Positions 8,785 through 18,538 are shown, numbered from the stretch's first letter. The stretch: 64,000 nucleotides of DNA from Stutzerimonas stutzeri (GCF_002890915.1 NZ_POUT01000002.1:310001-374000); one strand, 5' to 3'. Made by a program: numbers and translations. The notes: generated from the sequence alone by a model not told the origin.

Positions 8785-11700
8785 TCAGCTCTGAGGCTTT
8801 TCCCGAGTGTCCGGCTCGCTGCCTTCTTCATCGGCATCGATCGGTTCACGAGGCGCTTGCTGGGGCGCTTCCTCATTGCTGTCCGGCTGCTCCTGGGGGT
8901 CGATGGCTTCGAGCGGCTGCTGCTCCGGCTGCGCCTGTGGTTCAACGGCTGCGGTCGGCTGCTCCTGCGGCAGTGCCTCCTGCTCGGTGCTCGGCTCGCT
9001 CGGCTGCTGGACGCTCTCGACGATGCTCGCTTCAGCCACTTGCTCGGGTTGCGCTTCGCTCACCGGCTCACTGGCGACGATCTCGGGGCTGGTCAGCGGC
9101 TGCTCTGCCGCAGCCTTGGCCTCGGCTTCGGCTTCGGCAGCCTCCCTGGCCAGGCGCTCGGCTTCGCGCTGACGGCGACGGACTTCGCGCGGATCGTTGG
9201 GTGCACGGCCGCTCGGGGTGAGTGCCGATACCGGGGGCGCTTCGATTTTTTCGATCACCGGTTCCGGGGCGGGCGCCGGGGCTTCGCCGGCCAGGGCGGT
9301 TTCCTGGACAGCGCCCGGTGCGGCTTCGACCTGTTGCGTTGCGGGTTCGACTACAGCCTTCGGTGCTATCGGCTCCTCGACGACCTCTACGGCAGTCGGC
9401 GCTTCCTCGGCGACAACTTCGACGATTTCGGCGCTGACAGGCGCCGGAACGGTATCGGCTGGCTGCTGCGGCTGAGCGACTTCGGTATCGGCGGTGTTGG
9501 CAGCCAGGGCGGCGGCAGTGGCGGCGATGGCAATTTCCTCGGTCTTCACCGGGGTGTTGCCTTCGTCCACTTCCTCGATCTCGTTGCCATTGGCATCGCG
9601 CTGGCGCTCGCGGCGGTTGCTGCGACGACGTTGGCCACGGGAACGGCGGCGGGGGCGCTCGCCTTCGCTGCCTTCGCCGCTGTCATTGCCGTCCTGGTTT
9701 TCCTCGACGGCTTCTTCGCCTTGTTGCAGCAGCTCGTCGCTGGGCGTCGGAACCTGCTCGGCGCGCGGCTTGCGCTCTTCGCGCGGCGCGCGTGGCTGGC
9801 GTTCTGCCTGCTCTTCGCCGGTCGCTACGGCTGCAACGGCTGCAACGGCTGCAACGGCTGGCGCTTCGTCGAGCGGCGCGCGCAGTTCACGCTTGCGTTC
9901 CTCGCGTGGCTTGCGTTCCTCGCGCGGAGCGCGCTCGCGGCGTGGCTGGGCTTCGCCGGCTTCAGCCTGTTCGCGCGGCTTGCGCTCTTCACGCGGCGGA
10001 CGTGGCTGGCGCTCTTCGCGGGGTTGACGCTCCTCACGCGGCTTGCGCTCTTCGTCACGGTTGCTGCGCGAGTCGCGACGGCGGTTCTGCTGGCGACCGC
10101 TGCGACGCTCGTCGTTGCGCTGCGGGCGCTGGGCGGCGGGCTTCTTCTCGACCTGAGCGGCAGGCTGCTCTTCCGCCTTGCCGGCGAACAGACCGACCAG
10201 CGACTTGATCAGACCCTTGAACAGGCTGGGCTCCTGGGCGGCGGCAGCGGGTGCTTCGGCGGGTGCCGCAGCGACCGGGGTCGGCGCGGTGCGCTGGGGC
10301 GCGGTCTTGACCGCTGCCTCCTGACGCACCAGGGTGCGCGTGGAGCTGATCGGCTGGGCTTCTTCGGCTTCGCTCTGGCTCATCTCGTAGCTGGCCTGGC
10401 CGGCAATGATGTCCGGGCTGTCGTCGCGCAGGCGCTGGACTTCGAAGTGCGGCGTCTCCAGGTGATCGTCCGGCAGGATGAAGATGCGTGCACGGGTGCG
10501 CAGCTCGATCTTGGTGATGGCGTTGCGCTTCTCGTTGAGCAGGAAGGCGGCGACCTGGAAGGGCACGCGGGCGCGTACTTCGGCGGTGCGGTCCTTGAGC
10601 GCTTCTTCCTCGATCAGGCGCAGGATTGCCAGCGACAGCGACTCGACGTCGCGGATGATGCCCTGGCCGTTGCAACGCGGGCAGACGATGCCGCTGGTTT
10701 CGCCCAGGGACGGACGCAGACGCTGGCGGGACATCTCCAGCAGGCCGAAGCGCGAGATGCGACCGACCTGGATGCGCGCGCGGTCGGCTTCCAGCGCTTC
10801 GCGCATCTTCTCTTCGACGGCGCGCTGGTTCTTCGCCGGGGTCATGTCGATGAAGTCGATGACGATCAGGCCGCCGATGTCGCGCAGGCGCAGCTGGCGG
10901 GCGATTTCCTCGGCCGCTTCCAGGTTGGTCTGCAGTGCGGTTTCCTCGATGTCGCCGCCCTTGGTGGCGCGCGCCGAGTTGATGTCGATGGACACCAGCG
11001 CTTCGGTCGGGTCGATGACGATGGAGCCGCCGGACGGCAGCTTCACTTCACGCTGGAAGGCGGTCTCGATCTGGCTTTCGATCTGGAAGCGGTTGAACAG
11101 CGGCACGCTGTCCTCGTAGAGCTTGATCTTGCTGGCGTACTGCGGCATCACCTGCTGGATGAAGCTCAGTGCCTCGTCCTGGGCCTCGACGCTGTCGATC
11201 AGTACCTCGCCGATGTCCTGGCGCAGGTAGTCGCGGATGGCGCGGATGATAACGTTGGATTCCTGGTAGATCAGGAAGGGTGCGGCGCGATCCTGCGAGG
11301 CCTCCTTGACCGCGGTCCACAGCTGCAGCAGGTAGTCCAGGTCCCATTGCAGTTCTTCGCTGGAGCGGCCGAGGCCGGCGGTGCGAACGATCAGGCCCAT
11401 GTCGGCAGGGACGTTGATGCCGTTGAGGGCTTCGCGCAGTTCGTTGCGCTCTTCGCCTTCGATGCGGCGGGAGATGCCGCCGGCGCGGGGATTGTTGGGC
11501 ATCAGCACCAGGTAGCGCCCGGCGAGGCTGATGAAGGTGGTCAGGGCGGCGCCCTTGTTGCCGCGTTCTTCCTTCTCGACCTGAACGATGACTTCCTGGC
11601 CTTCGCGCAGGACATCCTTGATGTTCACGCGGCCTTCGGGGGCCTTGCTGAAGTATTCGCGGGAGATTTCCTTGAGCGGGAGGAAGCCGTGGCGCTCGGC

Positions 11701-11883
11701 GCCGAAGTCGACGAAGGCGGCTTCGAGGCTGGGCTCGACGCGGGTGATCTTGCCTTTGTAGATGTTGGCCTTCTTCTGCTCGCGGGCTCCCGATTCGATG
11801 TCCAGGTCGAACAGGCGTTGGCCGTCGACCAGTGCGACACGCAACTCTTCAGGCTGAGTTGCGTTAATTAGCATTCTTTTCAT
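8785..11883 (-). CDS. rne: Ribonuclease E
   Basis: Essential endonuclease of mRNA decay and rRNA/tRNA processing, and scaffold of the degradosome. The 1032-residue protein starts MKRMLINA. An N-terminal S1 domain lies near residues 35-120. Catalytic metal aspartates occur in VSIDINSA (about 300) and IVIDFIDM (about 345), and the Zn-link CPRCNGQG near 400. After about residue 520 the sequence is low-complexity: an amphipathic membrane-type helix [10 protein letters not shown] near 555, arginine-rich REER-like repeats near 590-670, an AVAAVAAVA tract coded by a 9-bp repeat, and a [13 protein letters not shown] motif near 894. Similar repeat and NDPR motifs belong to the Pseudomonas RNase E scaffold. 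A leader of about 500 nt suggests autoregulation. Confidence 0.97.
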   Translation of the reverse strand: MKRMLINATQPEELRVALVDGQRLFDLDIESGAREQKKANIYKGKITRVEPSLEAAFVDFGAERHGFLPLKEISREYFSKAPEGRVNIKDVLREGQEVIVQVEKEERGNKGAALTTFISLAGRYLVLMPNNPRAGGISRRIEGEERNELREALNGINVPADMGLIVRTAGLGRSSEELQWDLDYLLQLWTAVKEASQDRAAPFLIYQESNVIIRAIRDYLRQDIGEVLIDSVEAQDEALSFIQQVMPQYASKIKLYEDSVPLFNRFQIESQIETAFQREVKLPSGGSIVIDPTEALVSIDINSARATKGGDIEETALQTNLEAAEEIARQLRLRDIGGLIVIDFIDMTPAKNQRAVEEKMREALEADRARIQVGRISRFGLLEMSRQRLRPSLGETSGIVCPRCNGQGIIRDVESLSLAILRLIEEEALKDRTAEVRARVPFQVAAFLLNEKRNAITKIELRTRARIFILPDDHLETPHFEVQRLRDDSPDIIAGQASYEMSQSEAEEAQPISSTRTLVRQEAAVKTAPQRTAPTPVAAAPAEAPAAAAQEPSLFKGLIKSLVGLFAGKAEEQPAAQVEKKPAAQRPQRNDERRSGRQQNRRRDSRSNRDEERKPREERQPREERQPRPPREERKPREQAEAGEAQPRRERAPREERKPREERKRELRAPLDEAPAVAAVAAVAAVATGEEQAERQPRAPREERKPRAEQVPTPSDELLQQGEEAVEENQDGNDSGEGSEGERPRRRSRGQRRRSNRRERQRDANGNEIEEVDEGNTPVKTEEIAIAATAAALAANTADTEVAQPQQPADTVPAPVSAEIVEVVAEEAPTAVEVVEEPIAPKAVVEPATQQVEAAPGAVQETALAGEAPAPAPEPVIEKIEAPPVSALTPSGRAPNDPREVRRRQREAERLAREAAEAEAEAKAAAEQPLTSPEIVASEPVSEAQPEQVAEASIVESVQQPSEPSTEQEALPQEQPTAAVEPQAQPEQQPLEAIDPQEQPDSNEEAPQQAPREPIDADEEGSEPDTREKPQS
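9828..9860. repeat. 9-bp tandem repeat inside rne
   Basis: About 3.6 perfect copies of CGGCTGCAA. In the rne frame it encodes alternating Ala and Val (AVAAVAAVA) in the disordered scaffold. Perfect repetition at the DNA level suggests recent slippage; unit changes would stay in frame. Confidence 0.85.
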
Positions 11884-12379
11884 GTAGTACCGTCGGTTTC
11901 CGTGGCATCCGGAAACGGCGTTCGGCACACACGACTCTCGCGGTCGGTGTCAGGTGAGTCAGGAATGGTTGTAAGGCACTCCAGTGTCCAGCGATGTGCG
12001 GCCAGATGGGCCGGCGTCGCGACGACGTCTCCTGCTTGCTGTCGGAACAGCAGCAATGGTTCGGGAGGAGGAATCAGGCATCGGTAGCGGACGGAATGAC
12101 GCGTCTGTGAAAGCCTTTGCTACGCAATCCGATGCTCTGTGCATCTCCACCCAACACGCATACTTTGAAAATCGGGTGCCGCTCGCAGAATCCGGGGAGC
12201 GGGTTGTCGATTATCGCGATTCCCCAATGGGGGCACGCATCATGTCTTCAAGGCTTGTTTCGCAGCTTCACCGCTACTTGAGGGAAGCTCCGTCGGACGG
12301 CCTCACGTCCTCGAACATTTTTGCCGGTCAGGGTCGGCGATATCACTGGCCTCCCTGGACCTGGCCGCTTTTGGCGGCG
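11884..12379 (-). ncRNA. Long 5' leader of rne (candidate rne-II element)
   Basis: From the predicted rne transcription start near 12379 to the ATG at 11883 there are about 496 nt with no supported gene. RNase E is autoregulated through its leader in E. coli, and a structured element called rne-II has been described upstream of rne in Pseudomonas. Presence of such a leader here is inferred from promoter position and length; I have not folded it or matched it to a covariance model. Confidence 0.5.
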
Positions 12380-12385
12380 TTCGCG

Positions 12386-12414
12386 ACTATAACAGCAATG
12401 TTTAAGTGCTTCAA
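12386..12414 (-). promoter_or_regulatory. Predicted sigma-70 promoter of rne
   Basis: On the minus strand TTGAAG (12409-12414), 17-bp spacer, TATAGT (12386-12391). Its -35 region overlaps the place where the -35 of the divergent rluC promoter would lie. Confidence 0.6.
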
Positions 12415-12426
12415 TTCCATGAAAAT

Positions 12427-12435
12427 TGGTATGAT
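12427..12435 (+). promoter_or_regulatory. Extended -10 promoter of rluC
   Basis: TGGTATGAT is an extended -10 element (TGn plus TATGAT). A start site 7 bases further falls on the A of the rluC ATG at 12442, so the message would be leaderless. No Shine-Dalgarno sequence is visible before that ATG. Confidence 0.5.
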
Positions 12436-12441
12436 GCCGCG

Positions 12442-13395
12442 ATGACCAATACCCCCTCCCAGACCTCTGGTGTGCAAATACTCGAGGTCGCGCCGGAACT
12501 TGCCGGCCAGCGCATCGACAATTTCCTTCGTACCCAGCTCAGAGGCGTCCCCAAGACGCTGATCTATCGCATCCTGCGCAAAGGCGAGGTGCGGGTGAAC
12601 AAGGGCCGGATCAAGCCTGAATACAAGCTGCAGGCCGGTGATCTGGTGCGGGTTCCGCCGTTGCGCCTGGCTGAGCGCGATGAGCCGGAGCCGCTGGCGC
12701 AGGGGCTGCTCGAGCGGCTGGAGCAGGCCATCGTCCATGAGGACAAGGCGCTCATCGTGCTGAACAAGCCGGCCGGTATCGCGGTGCATGGCGGCAGCGG
12801 GCTCAGTTACGGGGTCATCGAGGCGTTGCGGCAGTTGCGCCCGGATGCCAAGGAGCTTGAACTGGTCCATCGCCTGGATCGCGACACCTCCGGTCTGCTG
12901 ATGATCGCCAAGAAGCGCAGCATGCTGCGTCATCTGCACCAGGCGTTGCGTGGCGATGGCGTGGACAAGCGCTACATGGCGCTGGTACGCGGGCGTTGGG
13001 AAACATCGAAGAAGCAGGTGAATGCGCCGCTGTTGAAGAATACGCTGCGTTCCGGTGAGCGCATGGTCGAAGTCGCCGAGGATGGCAAGGAGGCGTTGAC
13101 GCTGTTTCGTGTGCTGCGGCGTTTCGGCGATTTCGCCACCCTGGTCGAGGCGAAGCCGGTAACCGGGCGAACACACCAGATCCGTGTGCATGCGCGGCAT
13201 GCCGGGCACTGCATCGCCGGCGACAGCAAGTATGGCGATGAGGATTTCACTCGCGAGATCCGTGAGCTCGGCGGTAAGCGCCTGTTCCTGCATGCCTATG
13301 CCTTGAGGGTGCCGCTGCCCGATGGCGGCGAACTGTCGCTGGAGGCGCCGGTCGATGAGGTCTGGGCGCGGACGCTGGAGCGGTTGGGTGAATAA
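12442..13395 (+). CDS. rluC: 23S rRNA pseudouridine synthase RluC
   Basis: Makes pseudouridines in 23S rRNA (positions 955, 2504 and 2580 in E. coli). The 317-residue protein has an N-terminal S4 RNA-binding domain (about residues 15-75), then the RsuA/RluA catalytic domain with the [11 protein letters not shown] motif that carries the catalytic Asp. [13 protein letters not shown] follows near the C-terminus. The ATG at 12442 fits family N-termini (MTNTPSQ) better than an upstream in-frame ATG at 12406. The gene is divergent from rne; the pairing is conserved in proteobacteria. The stop overlaps the next GTG region. Confidence 0.96.
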   Translation: MTNTPSQTSGVQILEVAPELAGQRIDNFLRTQLRGVPKTLIYRILRKGEVRVNKGRIKPEYKLQAGDLVRVPPLRLAERDEPEPLAQGLLERLEQAIVHEDKALIVLNKPAGIAVHGGSGLSYGVIEALRQLRPDAKELELVHRLDRDTSGLLMIAKKRSMLRHLHQALRGDGVDKRYMALVRGRWETSKKQVNAPLLKNTLRSGERMVEVAEDGKEALTLFRVLRRFGDFATLVEAKPVTGRTHQIRVHARHAGHCIAGDSKYGDEDFTREIRELGGKRLFLHAYALRVPLPDGGELSLEAPVDEVWARTLERLGE

Positions 13396-14074
13396 GTACG
13401 AGGTTCTGATATTCGACTGGGACGGTACGCTGGTCGATTCCATCGCGCGCATCGTCGAATCGATTCGTGTCGCCGCACAGAGTTGCGATCTGCCGCAGCG
13501 CGACGATGCGGCGATCAAGGGCATCATCGGCCTGGCCTTGCCCGAGGCCATCGCCGTGCTGTATCCGCAGATGGCCGATGCTGCGCGGGTGGAAGCCTTC
13601 CGCCAGCATTACGTCGAGCATTACCTGGCGCTGGAGACGCAGCCGTCGGCGCTGTATCCGGGCGTTGCGCAGGCGCTGCAAGGGTTCCGGGATGCGGGTT
13701 ACCTGCTGGCGGTCGCGACCGGCAAGGGTCGGCGCGGCCTGGACCGTGTGCTGGCGGGGCAAGGCTGGGAGGATTTCTTCGATATCACCCGCTGCGCGGA
13801 CGAAACCGCGAGCAAGCCGGACCCGCTGATGCTCCATGAGATTCTCGCCTACTGCGGCAAGCGTCCGGAGCAGGCGCTGATGATCGGCGACTCGGTGTTC
13901 GATCTGCAGATGGCGCATCGCGCGGGCATGGACAGCGTGGCCGTCGCTTACGGCGCGCAGCCGCTGGAGGTTCTGCGGCAATGCCGTCCACGGATGGCGA
14001 TCAATCGTTTTGCGGAGCTCGGCACCTGGTTGCGCTCCACGGCTGGTTCTGAGGTGAATGCATATGTCGGATGA
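13388..14074 (+). CDS. HAD-superfamily hydrolase (phosphoglycolate phosphatase-like)
   Basis: A 228-residue HAD phosphatase. Motif I is DWDGTLVDS with the nucleophile Asp10 and acid/base Asp12. Motif II Thr lies in the [12 protein letters not shown] segment, a conserved Lys in SKPDPLM, and motif IV in [12 protein letters not shown]. The GTG start overlaps the rluC stop region and gives [13 protein letters not shown]; longer versions would run into rluC coding sequence. Its place between rluC and sppA is conserved in Pseudomonas. Substrate is not determined; Gph-like or nucleotide phosphatase activity is possible. Confidence 0.88.
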   Translation: MNKYEVLIFDWDGTLVDSIARIVESIRVAAQSCDLPQRDDAAIKGIIGLALPEAIAVLYPQMADAARVEAFRQHYVEHYLALETQPSALYPGVAQALQGFRDAGYLLAVATGKGRRGLDRVLAGQGWEDFFDITRCADETASKPDPLMLHEILAYCGKRPEQALMIGDSVFDLQMAHRAGMDSVAVAYGAQPLEVLRQCRPRMAINRFAELGTWLRSTAGSEVNAYVG

Positions 14075-15047
14075 ATGGAAAGCGCCGGTGGACGAGGGCA
14101 AGGCGGACCGCAACAGCTGGAAGCTGCTGGAGAAGACCCTGCTCGCCGGTATTCAGGAGCAGCGGCGTGCGAGACGCTGGGGAATATTCTTCAAGCTGCT
14201 GACATTCATCTACCTGTTCGGTGCGCTGGCGCTGTTCTCTCCTGCGCTGCAACTGGGCAAGGGCAAGTCCGCCTCGGAAAGCCACACGGCGGTGATCAAT
14301 GTGCGCGGAATGATCGCCGACGAGGAATCGGCCAGTGCCGATAACGTGGTCGGGGCCTTGCGGGCGGCATTCGAGGATGCCAATACCAAGGGCGTGGTTC
14401 TCAGGATCAACAGCCCTGGTGGCAGCCCGGTCCAGTCCGGCTATATCTACGACGAGATCCGGCGCCTGCGTGGCGAATACCCGGCGATCAAGGTCTATGC
14501 GGTGATTACCGATCTCGGTGCCTCGGGGGCCTACTATATCGCCAGTGCCGCGGACGAGATCTATGCGGACAAATCCAGCCTGGTGGGCTCCATCGGCGTA
14601 ACGGCAGCGACGTTCGGCTTCGTCGACAGCATGGCAAAACTCGGGGTCGAGCGCCGGGTGTATACCGCTGGCGAGCACAAGGCCTTCCTCGATCCGTTCC
14701 AGCCGGAGAAGCCCGAGGAAACCGAATTCTGGCGCAATGTGCTGGCCACCACGCACCGGCAGTTCATCGACAGCGTCAAGCGCGGGCGTGGCGACCGGCT
14801 GCAGGATGCCGAGCATCCGGAGTTGTTCTCCGGGCTGGTCTGGTCGGGCGAGCAGGCGCTGGAGCTGGGGCTGATCGATGGACTGGGCGGTACCGCGCAT
14901 GTTGCCCGTGAGGTGATCGGCGAGCCGGAGATCGTCGACTTCACGGTCAAGGAATCGCCGCTCGATCGTTTCACCAAGAAGCTGGGGGCCGGTGTCGCCG
15001 AGCGCCTGGCGCTCTGGTCCGGGCTGCAGGGGCCGGCGCTGCGATAA
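14064..15047 (+). CDS. sppA: S49 family signal peptide peptidase (SppA-like)
   Basis: Inner-membrane serine protease thought to degrade cleaved signal peptides. The 327-residue protein has one N-terminal membrane anchor (about residues 41-60) and a single S49 domain, the short 36K-type. The catalytic Ser154 lies in LGASGAYYIAS and the general-base Lys206 in TAGEHKAF. A GAGGTG ribosome site 7 bases upstream supports the ATG at 14064 over the one at 14058. It overlaps the HAD gene stop by a few bases, so the two are coupled. Confidence 0.92.
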   Translation: MSDEWKAPVDEGKADRNSWKLLEKTLLAGIQEQRRARRWGIFFKLLTFIYLFGALALFSPALQLGKGKSASESHTAVINVRGMIADEESASADNVVGALRAAFEDANTKGVVLRINSPGGSPVQSGYIYDEIRRLRGEYPAIKVYAVITDLGASGAYYIASAADEIYADKSSLVGSIGVTAATFGFVDSMAKLGVERRVYTAGEHKAFLDPFQPEKPEETEFWRNVLATTHRQFIDSVKRGRGDRLQDAEHPELFSGLVWSGEQALELGLIDGLGGTAHVAREVIGEPEIVDFTVKESPLDRFTKKLGAGVAERLALWSGLQGPALR

Positions 15048-15056
15048 CCGGGTCGG

Positions 15057-15635
15057 TCAGGGGATCTCGACACCTTCGTTGAGCAGCATGTCCACCAGGC
15101 GGATCAGCGGCAGGCCCACCAGGCTGGTGACGTCCTCGCCCTCGGTGGCGCGGAACAGGCTGATGCCCAGACCTTCGGCCTTGAAACTGCCGGCGCAGTC
15201 GTAGGGCTGTTCGAGTTCCAGGTAGCGCTCGATGCGGCTGTCGTCCAGTTCGCGAAAATGCACGGTAAAAGGGATGCAGTCGACCTGGATGCGGCCGCTG
15301 CCGCTGTCCAGCAAGGCCAGTCCGGTGAGGAAACTCACGCTGGTGCCGCTGGCGGCCCGCAGTTGCTGCTTCGCGCGCTCGAAGGTGTGCGGTTTGCCGA
15401 GGATGCTGTCGCCGAGTACGGCGGCCTGGTCGGAGCCGATGATCAGGTGGTCCGGATAGCGTTCGGCCAGTGCCCAGGCCTTGCTTTCGGCAAGTCGGCG
15501 CACCAGTCGCTCGGCGTCTTCGCCAGGCAGCGGGGTTTCGTCGATCTGCGGTGCGCAGCTGTCGAACGGCAGATGCAGGCGCGAGAGCAGTTCCTGGCGG
15601 TAGCGTGAACTGGATGCGAGAAGCAGGCGGCGCAT
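15057..15635 (-). CDS. Maf/YceF family nucleotide pyrophosphatase
   Basis: House-cleaning enzyme that hydrolyses non-canonical nucleotides; the YceF branch prefers 7-methyl-GTP. The 192-residue protein begins MRRLLLASSSRYRQELL, the typical Maf start with the SSSxYR phosphate-binding motif. It shows DETPLPGED, the GSDQAAVLG segment with the catalytic Asp, and LGKPHTFERA. A GGAGGA ribosome site lies 5 bases before the ATG. It faces the sppA gene tail to tail and is divergent from yceD, an arrangement shared with other gammaproteobacteria. Confidence 0.93.
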   Translation of the reverse strand: MRRLLLASSSRYRQELLSRLHLPFDSCAPQIDETPLPGEDAERLVRRLAESKAWALAERYPDHLIIGSDQAAVLGDSILGKPHTFERAKQQLRAASGTSVSFLTGLALLDSGSGRIQVDCIPFTVHFRELDDSRIERYLELEQPYDCAGSFKAEGLGISLFRATEGEDVTSLVGLPLIRLVDMLLNEGVEIP

Positions 15636-15700
15636 GATTCCTCCTTTATATATAGGTGTGAAATTGTATGCGTTCGACGATGAGGCGGGGCGGAATTCCT

Positions 15701-15729
15701 TTGACAGGCCGCGGACGCGTCCCTAGAAT
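15701..15729 (+). promoter_or_regulatory. Near-consensus sigma-70 promoter of the yceD-rpmF-plsX-fab operon
   Basis: TTGACA (15701-15706), 17-bp spacer, TAGAAT (15724-15729). Transcription should start near 15736, only about 3 bases before the yceD ATG. Confidence 0.78.
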
Positions 15730-15738
15730 GCCGCGCTT

Positions 15739-16266
15739 ATGTTGAAAGGACCGATACCTCCGCACGTTGATCCGCGCAAGCTCGCTGACCGGGCGGCCAC
15801 CCTCGAGGGTGAGCTGCAGCTGTCACAGCTCGAGCGGCTCACTGATCCTCTCGAGAGCGATCAGGGTGTGGTGCGCGCCAGTTTTGACTTCGGGCGCGAC
15901 GAGCAGCGTACTGTGGTGATCCACAGCCGGCTCGATGTTGAGGTCAAGATGATTTGCCAGCGTTGTCTGGAGCCGGTTGTTCTGCCGATTCACAGTGAAT
16001 GCGATTACGCGGTTGTGAATGAGGGGGCGAACAGCCAGCACCTGCCCAAGGGGTACGACGTGCTGGAAGTGGGAGAGGATCCTCTGGATCTGCTGGCGCT
16101 GGTCGAAGACGAGCTGTTGCTCGCTCTGCCGATTGTTCCACTCCATGACCCTGAAATTTGCCAGCCGCCGGTTGGGCCAGATGAGCCTGAGCCGAGTGAG
16201 GACGAGGTAACGCGGTCCAACCCGTTCAGCGTACTGGCGCAGTTAAAGCGTGACCCAAACGTTTAG
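15739..16266 (+). CDS. YceD family protein (DUF177)
   Basis: Small protein always found before rpmF, with a proposed role in 23S rRNA accumulation. The 175-residue sequence has the conserved MICQRCLEPV Cys-x-x-Cys motif in the middle and a C-terminal SNPFSVLAQLKRD block. The N-terminus MLKGPIPPHVDPRKLA matches the conserved pseudomonad start. No Shine-Dalgarno sequence precedes the ATG, and the strong promoter just upstream would give a leader of only 0-4 nt, so translation is probably leaderless. Confidence 0.92.
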   Translation: MLKGPIPPHVDPRKLADRAATLEGELQLSQLERLTDPLESDQGVVRASFDFGRDEQRTVVIHSRLDVEVKMICQRCLEPVVLPIHSECDYAVVNEGANSQHLPKGYDVLEVGEDPLDLLALVEDELLLALPIVPLHDPEICQPPVGPDEPEPSEDEVTRSNPFSVLAQLKRDPNV

Positions 16267-16278
16267 GAGTTGATCCAA

Positions 16279-16461
16279 ATGGCTGTTCAGCAGAACAAAA
16301 AATCCCGTTCCGCCCGCGACATGCGTCGTTCCCACGATGCCCTCGAGGCGAACGCCCTGTCCGTGGAAAAGAGCACTGGTGAAGTTCACCTGCGTCACCA
16401 CGTTTCCCCGGACGGTTTCTACCGTGGTCGCAAAGTGGTCGACAAGGGCGCTGACGAGTAA
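16279..16461 (+). CDS. rpmF: 50S ribosomal protein L32
   Basis: A 60-residue basic ribosomal protein of the large subunit. The sequence [17 protein letters not shown] and [15 protein letters not shown] are typical. It contains no cysteine, so it is the zinc-free (C-minus) form. A TAGGAG ribosome site lies 9 bases upstream. Its place between yceD and plsX links ribosome and lipid synthesis in one transcript, as in E. coli. Confidence 0.97.
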   Translation: MAVQQNKKSRSARDMRRSHDALEANALSVEKSTGEVHLRHHVSPDGFYRGRKVVDKGADE

Positions 16462-16464
16462 TCC

Positions 16465-17535
16465 TTGTCCGCTCCGGTCATCGCGATCGACGCAATGGGT
16501 GGGGACTTCGGTCCCCGCTGCATTGTTCCGGCCAGTCTGTCCTGCCTGGCTGAAAATCCCTCGCTGCATCTGGTCCTCGTCGGCCAATCCTCCCTGCTCG
16601 AACAGCTCGCCGCCCGGTATCCGCGGCTCGATCGCTCGCGCCTGCGCATCGTCGATGCGCCTGAAACGATCGGCATGGACGAGCGCCCCACGCAAGCCTT
16701 GCGCAGTAAGTCGCGTTCCTCCATGCGTGTCGCGCTCGAGCTGGTGCGCGACGGCGATGCACACGCCTGCGTCAGCGCCGGCAATACGGGCGCGCTCATG
16801 GCGCTGGCGCGGCAAGTGCTGAAAACCCTGCCGGGAATCGATCGGCCGGCCATGGCCACGGCGCTTCCCACCCAAGGCAAGCCTTGTCTGCTGCTGGATC
16901 TGGGGGCGAATGTCGACTGTACTGCCGAGCAGCTCTATCAGTTCGCGGTAATGGGGGCGGTGGTGGTCGAGTCCCTGGGGGTGGCTCGACCGCGGGTCGC
17001 CTTGCTGAATGTCGGCACGGAAGAGATCAAGGGCAACCAGCAGGTGAAACTGGCGGCGAGCCTCCTGCAGCAGGCCGGTGATCTCAATTACCAGGGCTTC
17101 ATCGAGGGCGACGGGTTCTACCGTGGCGAGGCCGATGTCGTCGTGTGCGATGGCTTCGTCGGCAACGTGTTGCTCAAATCCAGCGAGGGGCTGGCCGAGA
17201 TGCTGGTGGCGCGGGTCGAGGCGCTGTTCAGGCGCTCGCTGGGCGCGCGGCTGGTGGGCGCCCTGGCGCTGCCGCTGCTGCGGCGGCTGCGCGCGGACCT
17301 CAATCCGGCTCAGTACAATGGCGCCAGCTTTCTCGGGCTCCAGGGGATCGTGGTCAAAAGCCACGGCAGCGCCGGAAAGGAGGGTTTCAGGTCGGCGGTC
17401 CGGCGGGCTGCCGAAGATGTCGAGCATGATCTGCCTGGACAGCTTCACGGCAGGCTGGAGCGCTTCCTGTCGGAGGGGCGGCTATCCGGAGTGGCGGATG
17501 ATGTGACTGCCGCGGATGGCCCGCCATCCAACTGA
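16465..17535 (+). CDS. plsX: Phosphate acyltransferase PlsX
   Basis: Converts acyl-ACP to acyl-phosphate for phospholipid synthesis, peripheral to the inner membrane. The 356-residue protein begins [17 protein letters not shown], the family signature. The start is a rare TTG, 3 bases after the rpmF stop, with no strong ribosome site, so it probably relies on coupling to rpmF translation. [10 protein letters not shown] and [11 protein letters not shown] are conserved blocks. fabD follows 64 bases later. Confidence 0.95.
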   Translation: MSAPVIAIDAMGGDFGPRCIVPASLSCLAENPSLHLVLVGQSSLLEQLAARYPRLDRSRLRIVDAPETIGMDERPTQALRSKSRSSMRVALELVRDGDAHACVSAGNTGALMALARQVLKTLPGIDRPAMATALPTQGKPCLLLDLGANVDCTAEQLYQFAVMGAVVVESLGVARPRVALLNVGTEEIKGNQQVKLAASLLQQAGDLNYQGFIEGDGFYRGEADVVVCDGFVGNVLLKSSEGLAEMLVARVEALFRRSLGARLVGALALPLLRRLRADLNPAQYNGASFLGLQGIVVKSHGSAGKEGFRSAVRRAAEDVEHDLPGQLHGRLERFLSEGRLSGVADDVTAADGPPSN

Positions 17536-17599
17536 AATTCGGTGCGTCCGCTCGCGGGCGTGTTCTTCAAGACGAACAGAACCATAAGAGAGCCGTTTC

Positions 17600-18538
17600 A
17601 TGTCTGCATCATTCGCTTTCGTCTTTCCCGGCCAGGGCTCGCAGTCCCTCGGCATGCTCGCCGAGCATGGCGCCCAGCAGCGCGTGATCCTCGACACTTT
17701 CGCCGAGGCGTCCTCGGCGCTGGGCTACGATCTCTGGGCGCTGACCCAGCAGGGTCCCGAAGAGCAATTGAACCAGACCGACAAGACCCAGCCGGCCATT
17801 CTGGCCGCTTCCATTGCGCTGTGGCGTTTGTGGGCGGCCGAGGGGGGCGCGCGGCCCGCGTTCGTCGCCGGTCACAGTCTCGGTGAATATTCGGCCCTGG
17901 TGGCAGCCGGCAGCCTGTCGTTCGCCGATGCGGTCAAGCTGGTCGAGCTGCGTGGCCAGCTGATGCAGCAGGCGGTGCCGGCCGGGCAGGGCGGCATGGC
18001 GGCCATTCTTGGCCTGGACGATGCCGACGTGCTGGCGGCCTGCGCCGAATCCGCGCAGGGTGAGGTGGTCAGCGCGGTCAATTTCAATGCGCCGGGCCAG
18101 GTGGTGATCGCCGGCAGCGCGGCGGCCGTCGAGCGTGCCATCGAGGCGTGCAAGGCCAAGGGCGCCAAGCGCGCCATGGCGCTGCCGGTCAGCGTACCCT
18201 CCCACTGCGATCTGATGCGTCCGGCCGCGGAGCGTTTTGCCGCGTCGGTGGAGGCCATCGCCTGGCAAGCCCCGCAGATTCCGCTGGTGCAGAACGTCAG
18301 TGCGGCGGTGGTCGCGGATCTGGATACCCTCAAGCGCGACTTGCTGGCGCAGCTCTACAGCCCGGTGCGCTGGGTCGAATCCATGGTCGCCCTGGGCGAG
18401 CGTGGTGTCACGGGCCTGGTCGAATGCGGTCCCGGCAAGGTCCTGTCGGGGCTGAACAAGCGCTGCGTCAAGGGCGTCAGCACCTACAATCTCGATACCC
18501 CCGAAGCCTTCGCGGCGACTCGCGCTGCGCTGGCTTGA
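17600..18538 (+). CDS. fabD: Malonyl-CoA:ACP transacylase
   Basis: Loads malonyl groups onto acyl carrier protein for fatty-acid elongation. The 312-residue length is typical. The nucleophilic serine lies in VAGHSLGEYSAL, the substrate Arg in LVELRGQLMQ, and the catalytic His in VSVPSHCDLM. FPGQGSQSLGM opens the protein. It is followed by fabG after a 14-base gap with an AAGGAG site. Confidence 0.97.
   Translation: MSASFAFVFPGQGSQSLGMLAEHGAQQRVILDTFAEASSALGYDLWALTQQGPEEQLNQTDKTQPAILAASIALWRLWAAEGGARPAFVAGHSLGEYSALVAAGSLSFADAVKLVELRGQLMQQAVPAGQGGMAAILGLDDADVLAACAESAQGEVVSAVNFNAPGQVVIAGSAAAVERAIEACKAKGAKRAMALPVSVPSHCDLMRPAAERFAASVEAIAWQAPQIPLVQNVSAAVVADLDTLKRDLLAQLYSPVRWVESMVALGERGVTGLVECGPGKVLSGLNKRCVKGVSTYNLDTPEAFAATRAALA

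Noticed and set aside
8728-11871. A plus-strand open frame of over 1000 codons opposite rne
   Set aside because: It is antisense to RNase E, has low-complexity composition and no recognisable domain. High GC content and biased codons of rne explain the absence of stops.
11984-12445. A possible 153-residue protein upstream of rluC
   Set aside because: It lies over the rne leader and promoter, ends inside the rluC start and has no family similarity.
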